A stretch of DNA of 64,000 nucleotides from assembly GCF_007752535.1 (NCBI RefSeq), contig NZ_CP036426.1:744001-808000 (forward strand), in the 5' to 3' direction. The stretch comes from Tautonia plasticadhaerens (lineage in GTDB: Bacteria; Planctomycetota; Planctomycetia; Isosphaerales; Isosphaeraceae). Position numbers and translations under genes: made by a program. The first letter of the stretch is position 1. Every line of letters begins with the position of its first letter. The notes below the pieces were generated by a model, which was given only the letters and a program-made list of their open reading frames with translations, ran no database searches and was not told the DNA's origin. Shown piece by piece: positions 59,202 to 64,000 of this stretch.

Positions 59202-60695
59202 ATGTCGACGGCCGAACAATCGCAGAACCGGGGTGCCGCGTCGACCGAGGCCCAGGCGGCCGAGGGCGGCCTGCTGGATCGGATCATCTCCGAAGGGCGG
59301 CTCGCCCGGGACGAGGAGCAGCGCGTCCTGGCACGCGATCTCATCGGCGAGTTCGTGGACCAGGTCATGGGCGGCACCATGACCGTGTCCAAGGACACGC
59401 AGGCGATGATCAACGCCCGAATCGCGCAGATCGATCAGCTGCTCTCCCGGCAACTCAACGCGGTCATGCACCATGAGGAGTTCCAGAAACTCGAGGGCTC
59501 CTGGCGCGGCCTGCACTACTTCGTCCACCAGAGCGAGACGGGCAAGGATCTGAAGATCCGGGTGCTCAACGTCTCCAAGAAGGACCTGCTCAAGGACATG
59601 GAGCGGGCGCCCGAGTTCGACCAGAGCGCCCTGTTCAAGAAGGTCTACGAGGAGGAATACGGCACCTTCGGCGGCGAGCCGGTCGGCGCCCTGATCGGCG
59701 ACTACGAGTTCGGCCGGGGGCCCCAGGACGTCGCCCTGCTGGAGAAGATCGCCGGGGTGGCCGCCGCGGCGCACGCGCCGTTCATCACGGCGGCCAATGC
59801 CGAGATGTTTAACATCGACCGTTACACGCAGCTCGGCGAGCCCCGGGACCTGGCCAAGATCTTCAACTCCCCCGACTACGCGAAGTGGCGATCGTTCCGG
59901 GACTCGGAGGACTCCCGATACGTCGGCCTCTGCCTGCCCCACGTGCTGATGCGGATGCCCTACGGCCCGGAGACGACCCCCGTCGAGGCGTTCAACTTCG
60001 TCGAGGACGTGGACGGCACCGACCACTCGAAGTACCTCTGGGGCAACGCCGCCTACGCGATGGCCACGCGGCTGACCGATTCGTTCGCCAAGTTCCACTG
60101 GTGCGCCACCATCCGGGGGGTCGAGGGGGGCGGCCTGGTCAGCGGGCTGCCGACGCACACCTTCAAGACCGACCAGGGGGACGTGGCGCTCAAGTGCCCG
60201 ACCGAGATCGCCATCACCGACCGCCGCGAGAAGGAACTCTCCGACCTGGGCTTCATGCCGCTGGTCCACTGCAAGAACACCGACTACGCCGCGTTCTTCG
60301 GCGCCCAGTCGTGCCAGAAGGCCAAGCTCTACGACACCGACGCGGCCAACGCCAACGCCCGGCTGTCGACCCAGTTGCAGTACATCCTGGCCGTCTCCCG
60401 GATCGCCCACTACCTGAAGTCGATCATGCGGGACAAGGTCGGCTCGTTCATGAGCCGGGACGAGTGCGAGACGTTCCTGAACCGCTGGATCAAGCAGTAC
60501 GTGACCAGCGACAGCACGGCCAACCAGGAGACCAAGGCCAAGCGGCCGCTCAACGCGGCCCGGATCGACGTGATGGACGACCCGGCGCGTCCGGGCTGCT
60601 ATCGCGCCGTGGCCTTCCTCAAGCCTCACTTCCAGCTCGACGAGCTGACGGTGTCGCTCCGGCTGGTCGCCGAGCTGCCGCCCCCGGCGAAGTGA
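59202..60695 (+). CDS. tssC: Type VI secretion sheath large subunit TssC (VipB)
   Basis: This 497-residue protein pairs with TssB to make the sheath. Landmarks are QLNAVMHHEEFQKLEGSWRGLHYFVHQSETGKDLKIRVLNVSKKDLLKD, EEYGTFGGEPVGALIGDYEF, FNSPDYAKWRSFRDSEDSRYVGLCLPHVLMRMPYG and QLQYILAVSRIAHYLKSIMRDKVGSF. The C-terminal ERPL-like segment (AKRPLNAARIDVMDDPARPGCYRAVAFLKPHFQLDEL) is conserved. The length is normal. A strong hairpin follows 6 bp after the stop. Confidence 0.96.
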   Translation: MSTAEQSQNRGAASTEAQAAEGGLLDRIISEGRLARDEEQRVLARDLIGEFVDQVMGGTMTVSKDTQAMINARIAQIDQLLSRQLNAVMHHEEFQKLEGSWRGLHYFVHQSETGKDLKIRVLNVSKKDLLKDMERAPEFDQSALFKKVYEEEYGTFGGEPVGALIGDYEFGRGPQDVALLEKIAGVAAAAHAPFITAANAEMFNIDRYTQLGEPRDLAKIFNSPDYAKWRSFRDSEDSRYVGLCLPHVLMRMPYGPETTPVEAFNFVEDVDGTDHSKYLWGNAAYAMATRLTDSFAKFHWCATIRGVEGGGLVSGLPTHTFKTDQGDVALKCPTEIAITDRREKELSDLGFMPLVHCKNTDYAAFFGAQSCQKAKLYDTDAANANARLSTQLQYILAVSRIAHYLKSIMRDKVGSFMSRDECETFLNRWIKQYVTSDSTANQETKAKRPLNAARIDVMDDPARPGCYRAVAFLKPHFQLDELTVSLRLVAELPPPAK

Positions 60696-60700
60696 CCCTG

Positions 60701-60731
60701 CCTCCGGCCCTCCCCGGGCGAGGGCCGGAGG
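60701..60731 (+). terminator. Stem-loop between tssC and hcp
   Basis: CCTCCGGCCCTC (60701-60712) pairs perfectly with GAGGGCCGGAGG (60720-60731), a 12 bp stem with a 7-base loop. CCGCAAGCTTTT follows. It may partly end tssBC transcription or stabilise the 3' end, so that hcp is expressed at a different level. Confidence 0.6.
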
Positions 60732-60867
60732 CCGCAAGCTTTTCGACGACCCCCGTGTCAGCCCGATGCCGGATTCTGCGATGTAATAGTAGTGCCGGGT
60801 TGAATCGGTCACCCGGACGAAACGAGGCGGATGTCAGCCGAATCGCAAGGAAAGGGAGAACATATCA

Positions 60868-61353
60868 ATGGCTGCAAATTATTTCCTTAAGATGACCCCC
60901 GACGTCCCGGGCGAGTCGCAGCAGGAGGGCTTCGAGAAGCAGATCGAGATCCTCAGCTTCAGCTGGGGCGTCAGCCAGTCCGGCGGCTTCTCCTTCGCGG
61001 GCGGCGGCGGCGTCGCGCAGGCCAACGTGCAGGACCTGAGCATTTCCTTCCGCCAGAACAAGTCGTCGCCCAAGCTGATGGAGGCCTGCGCCAGCGGCAA
61101 GCACTACGACGAGGCGGTGCTGACCTGCCTCCGGGCCGCGGGCGACAAGGCGGAGAAGTACCTGGAGATCACGCTCACCGATGTGATCATTTCCAGCTAT
61201 CAGACCGGCGGCAGCGGCGACGACTTCCCGGTCGAGTCCATGAGCCTGAACTTCGCCAAGGTCAAGCAGGAGTTCTTCACCCAGGACGACAAGGGCGCCG
61301 CCGAATCGGCCGGCGTGGGGACCTGGGACCAGGCCAAGGCGACGACGAAGTGA
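60868..61353 (+). CDS. hcp: Hcp family type VI secretion tube protein (TssD)
   Basis: The 161-residue Hcp forms hexameric rings stacked into the inner tube and is itself secreted. It has YFLKMTPDVPGESQQEGFEKQIEILSFSWGVSQ at the start, VQDLSISFRQNKSSPKLMEACASGKHYDEAVLTCLRAAGDK in the middle and YLEITLTDVIISSYQTGG..ESMSLNFAKVKQEF at the end, as expected. A Gly/Ala insertion (FSFAGGGGVAQ) lies in the extended loop. AGGGAG lies nine bases before the ATG. The 172 bp leader and the hairpin suggest separate control from tssBC. Confidence 0.95.
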   Translation: MAANYFLKMTPDVPGESQQEGFEKQIEILSFSWGVSQSGGFSFAGGGGVAQANVQDLSISFRQNKSSPKLMEACASGKHYDEAVLTCLRAAGDKAEKYLEITLTDVIISSYQTGGSGDDFPVESMSLNFAKVKQEFFTQDDKGAAESAGVGTWDQAKATTK

Positions 61354-61400
61354 CCCGGAGTCCCGTCCCGGCCCCCCCCCGATCCGGCCGGGACGCGATG

Positions 61401-61440
61401 CCGACCGGCGGGGGGCCGACCGGCGGGGGGCCGACCGGCC
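61401..61440 (+). repeat. Short 15-bp tandem repeat between hcp and tssE
   Basis: CCGACCGGCGGGGGG occurs twice in tandem and is followed by a partial third copy (CCGACCGGCC). It lies in the 128 bp gap after hcp. It is likely a slippage product. Confidence 0.7.
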
Positions 61441-61481
61441 GTCGCGCCCCCCGGCCCTGATCCGCTCGAGGCCCGATCACC

Positions 61482-61964
61482 ATGGCCCGCCCCGAACCCG
61501 ATCAGCCGCTGCTCCCCTCGGTCCTGGACCGGCTGATCGACCTCGAACCGGGCACCACCACCGAGGCCCGCCCGAGGGCCTCCGCCCGGCTGGAGGAGCT
61601 GAAGCGCTCCGTCAGGCGCGACCTGGAGTGGCTGCTCAACTCCCGGAGGCTGCTGGCCTCACCGCCACCCGGGGCGGAACACGCGCCCCGATCGCTGCTG
61701 AGCTTCGGGCTGCCCGACTTCTCCCACGTCAGCCTGGAGAACTCGGAGCACCGCGAGGCCCTCCGCCGCACCGTCGAGGAGGCCATCTCCCGCTTCGAGC
61801 CCCGTCTGATGGCGGTCGAGGTCACCATGCCCGAGGGGGACGCCCTCCGGCGCGGGGTCCGGTTCCGGATCGAGGGGCTGCTCCGAGTCGAGCCGAGCCC
61901 GGAGCCCGTCTCCTTCGACTCGACGCTCCGACTGCCGACCCGGGACTTCGTGGTCGAGGACTGA
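61482..61964 (+). CDS. tssE: Type VI secretion baseplate protein TssE (gp25-like)
   Basis: This 160-residue protein is homologous to phage T4 baseplate wedge gp25. Landmarks are LLPSVLDRLIDLEPG at the N-terminus, SVRRDLEWLLNSRRLLAS (the family's conserved Arg-rich start of the gp25 domain), RSLLSFGLPDFSHVSLEN and the terminal FRIEGLLRVEPSPEPVSFDSTL. The Glu-Arg-Asp pattern of the family is conserved at RRDLEWLLN. It is six bases upstream of tssF. Confidence 0.93.
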   Translation: MARPEPDQPLLPSVLDRLIDLEPGTTTEARPRASARLEELKRSVRRDLEWLLNSRRLLASPPPGAEHAPRSLLSFGLPDFSHVSLENSEHREALRRTVEEAISRFEPRLMAVEVTMPEGDALRRGVRFRIEGLLRVEPSPEPVSFDSTLRLPTRDFVVED

Positions 61965-61970
61965 GCCGAC

Positions 61971-63800
61971 GTGGACGACGAACTCCTGGCCTATTACGAG
62001 GGCGAGCTCCGCTTCCTCCGCGAGTCGGGGGCCGAATTCGCACGCCGATACCCCAAGGTCGCCGCCCGCCTCCAACTCGACCCGCACGGCACCTCCGACC
62101 CCCACGTCGAGCGCCTGCTCGAGGGCTGCGCCCTGCTGACCGCCCGGGTCCGCAAGAAGCTCGACGACGAGTACCCCGAGATCACTGCCGGGCTGCTGGA
62201 GGTGCTCTACCCGCACCTGCTCCGCCCCACGCCCCCGATGACCATCGTCCAGTTCCTGCCCGGCCCCGACCCGGCGGGCGTGGCCGGCGGGTACGAGGTC
62301 GTCGCCGGGACGGGACTGATCTCCCCCCCCGTCGAGAACTCGCCGGTCCGCTTCCGCACGGCCTACCCCGTGACGCTCTGGCCGATCGAGGTGGCCGAGG
62401 CGAAGCTCCTGACCGGCCGGGTCGACGACCCGGCCCGCCCCCCCCGCGCCACCGGCCTGCTCCGGCTGACGCTGCGAGGGGCCGGCGGCCGGCCGATCCC
62501 CGGCGGGATCGATCGCCTCCGGTTCTTCCTCGACGGAGACACGGCGCCGGTCCTGGGGATCTATGAACTCCTCTCCACCTGCGTCGTCAAGGTCGTCGCC
62601 CGGATTCGGGACCCCTCCGGCGGGGCGACCGACGTGCCCCTGCCGGACGACGCCCTCCGGGCCGTCGGATTCGGGCCGGACGAGGGGATGATCCCGTACT
62701 CCCGCCGCAGCTTCCCCGGCTACCGGCTGCTCCAGGAATTCTTCGCCTTCCCGGCGAAGTTCCACTTCGTCGACGTGATCGGCCTGGACCGCCTCGGGGG
62801 CCTCGGGCCGTCGACCTCCGTCGAGATCTTGCTGTTCCTGGAACGGGTCCCGGCGGGGCTCCCGGACGTCGAGAAGGAGAATTTCAAGCTCGGCTGCGCA
62901 CCGGCCGTGAACCTGTACACCCTGACGGCCGAGCCGATCACGCTCGACCAGGCCCACCACGAGTACCGGCTGATCCCCGACGTGCACCGCCAGGGGACCA
63001 CGGAGGTCTATTCCGTCGATTCCGTCCGCCTGGCTGCCTCGTACCTCCACGAGGCGGTGCCCGTCCCGCCGTTCCACGAGTCGAGGGATCCGGACCCGGA
63101 GTCTCCCTGGCGGCGGACCTCCTGGTACGCCGTCCGTCGCCCGTCGCCGAGGAGGGGGGACCTCGGGACCGAGGTCTCGCTCGTCTTCGTCCAGCCGGAC
63201 TTCGAGCCGTCGAGGGAGGGGGAGGGGGTGGTCACCGCCCAGGTCACCTGTACCGACCGGGACCTGGCCGATCGCCTCCCCTTCGGCGGCGACCGCGGGG
63301 ACCTGGAGATGGAGGCCCCCGGGCCGATCGGCCGGATCCGGTGCCTCCGCAAGCCGACGCCGACCCGGCGCCCCCGGCTCGGCGGCGACCTGCACTGGCG
63401 GCTGATCTCCACGCTGTCGCTCAACCACCTCTCCCTGGTCGACTCGGCCGAGGGGATCGAGGCCCTCCGGTCGGTGCTCACCCTGCACGACCCGGCCGAC
63501 TCGGCCGTCTCCCGGCAGCAGATCGCCGGGATCGTCGGGCTCTCCAGCCGGCGGGTGGCCGGCCGGGTCCCCGGCGTCGGCCCGGGAGGGGCGGTCTGCC
63601 TCGGGCAGGAGGTCACCGTCGAATTCGACGAGACCCACTTCGTCGGCAGCGGGGCGTTGCTGCTGGCCAGCGTGCTGGAGCGGTTCCTCGGCTCCTACGC
63701 GACGCTCAATTCGTTCACCCGCCTGGTGGCGAGGACCCGCCAGCGCGAAGGGATCCTCAAGCGATGGCCACCCCGGGCCGGAGACCGGACGCTCCTGTAG
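61971..63800 (+). CDS. tssF: Type VI secretion baseplate protein TssF
   Basis: This 609-residue baseplate wedge protein works with TssG and TssE. The N-terminus is diagnostic: LLAYYEGELRFLRESGAEFARRYPKVAARL, then DPHVERLLEGCALLTARVRKKLDDEYPEITAGLLEVLYPHLLRPTPPMTIVQF. The C-terminal half has RLGGDLHWRLISTLSLNHLSLVDSAEGIEALRSVLTLHD and GSGALLLASVLERFLGSYATLNSFTRLV. The start is GTG. It overlaps tssG by 37 bp in another frame, so the two are probably translated together. Confidence 0.95.
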   Translation: MDDELLAYYEGELRFLRESGAEFARRYPKVAARLQLDPHGTSDPHVERLLEGCALLTARVRKKLDDEYPEITAGLLEVLYPHLLRPTPPMTIVQFLPGPDPAGVAGGYEVVAGTGLISPPVENSPVRFRTAYPVTLWPIEVAEAKLLTGRVDDPARPPRATGLLRLTLRGAGGRPIPGGIDRLRFFLDGDTAPVLGIYELLSTCVVKVVARIRDPSGGATDVPLPDDALRAVGFGPDEGMIPYSRRSFPGYRLLQEFFAFPAKFHFVDVIGLDRLGGLGPSTSVEILLFLERVPAGLPDVEKENFKLGCAPAVNLYTLTAEPITLDQAHHEYRLIPDVHRQGTTEVYSVDSVRLAASYLHEAVPVPPFHESRDPDPESPWRRTSWYAVRRPSPRRGDLGTEVSLVFVQPDFEPSREGEGVVTAQVTCTDRDLADRLPFGGDRGDLEMEAPGPIGRIRCLRKPTPTRRPRLGGDLHWRLISTLSLNHLSLVDSAEGIEALRSVLTLHDPADSAVSRQQIAGIVGLSSRRVAGRVPGVGPGGAVCLGQEVTVEFDETHFVGSGALLLASVLERFLGSYATLNSFTRLVARTRQREGILKRWPPRAGDRTLL

Positions 63801-64000
63801 GGCAATCGCTCTTCGGGGAGCCCTACCGGTACGAGTTCTTCCAGGCCGTCCGGCTGCTGGAGCGGCTGGATCGCGCCCGCCCCCCCGTCGGCCGCGACTC
63901 CCGGCCCGCCCGGGAGGCCGTGCGCTTCCGGGTCGCCCGCGGACTGGCCTTCCCGCCGAGCGAACTGGTCGACCTCGTCCGACCCGCCGAGGGCTCCCCC
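63764..64000 (+). CDS. tssG: Type VI secretion baseplate protein TssG (N-terminal part, cut by window end)
   Basis: The frame from the ATG at 63764 is open for 79 codons to the window end. FGEPYRYEFFQAVRLLERLD matches the conserved TssG start, followed by EAVRFRVARGLAFPPSELVDLV. It overlaps the tssF end by 37 bp. The rest, and other T6SS genes, must lie downstream. Confidence 0.9.
   Translation, partial: MATPGRRPDAPVGQSLFGEPYRYEFFQAVRLLERLDRARPPVGRDSRPAREAVRFRVARGLAFPPSELVDLVRPAEGSP

Noticed and set aside
61659-63638. 659-codon minus-strand open frame over tssF
   Set aside because: tssE and tssF on the plus strand are certain; this frame is their shadow, rich in Gly/Asp/Arg.

Overview
The window is very GC-rich DNA (roughly 70% by eye) with dense GC-biased coding and long spurious antisense frames. 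The gene content points to the phylum Planctomycetota, most likely an Isosphaeraceae-type bacterium. The evidence is a DUF1559 pseudopilin-like protein, a DUF1501 protein paired with a planctomycete-cytochrome/DUF1549/DUF1553 protein, a double DUF4159 protein, a MoxR-DUF58-BatA-VWA operon, and secreted proteins with an N-terminal LExLExR-type motif. The taxonomic placement is inference from these families. No rRNA, tRNA, CRISPR array or insertion sequence was recognised.

Layout. 1-687: non-coding, about three diverged units of a 230-250 bp repeat. 688-4747 (minus): a secreted nitrilase-fold protein, then an operon of a small membrane protein, a CpsD-like ATPase, an ExeA-like ATPase and a small protein, resembling the regulatory core of an exopolysaccharide locus. 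5082-8143: a secreted WPGHC protein and a 26 x 10-residue repeat protein with a textbook terminator. 8440-14421: a MerR/B12-binding-fold regulator, a matrixin-type metalloprotease and a large surface protein. 14414-19237: a possible nuclease with pyrE, then a second MerR/B12-fold regulator, a sigma-70 factor and a tyrosine recombinase. 19367-25775: an ABC-2 permease, an AI-2E family protein, an RsmG-SpoU fusion methyltransferase and a YfhO-like membrane protein. 25887-34591 (minus): a CNNM/CBS protein and the MoxR-Bat operon, which carries a broken Uma2-like gene. 35233-45895: a membrane-anchored unknown, a DUF4159 protein, class II photolyase, DUF1559 protein, lipoprotein, 2-hydroxyacid dehydrogenase, rhomboid protease and a GT-C-like membrane protein. 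46141-53370: a Ser/Thr kinase with a receiver-like tail, the DUF1501/PSD1 pair and an aldo/keto reductase. 53598-58186: a YtrA-type GntR-ABC operon. 58650-64000: the start of a type VI secretion cluster (tssB, tssC, hcp, tssE, tssF, partial tssG), cut by the window edge.

The most interesting signal is the pair of MerR-type proteins with cobalamin-binding-like domains. One keeps the DxHxxG cobalamin-ligand motif but has lost the W-x9-EH motif. The other keeps W-x9-EH but has DxYxxP. The second lies 25 bp upstream of a sigma factor gene, and its predicted promoter carries one of two near-identical 18 bp direct-repeat elements. Other points of note are a CpsD-like ATPase with Arg in place of the Walker A Lys, an RsmG-SpoU fusion, a kinase-receiver hybrid, and a pseudogene inside the MoxR operon.
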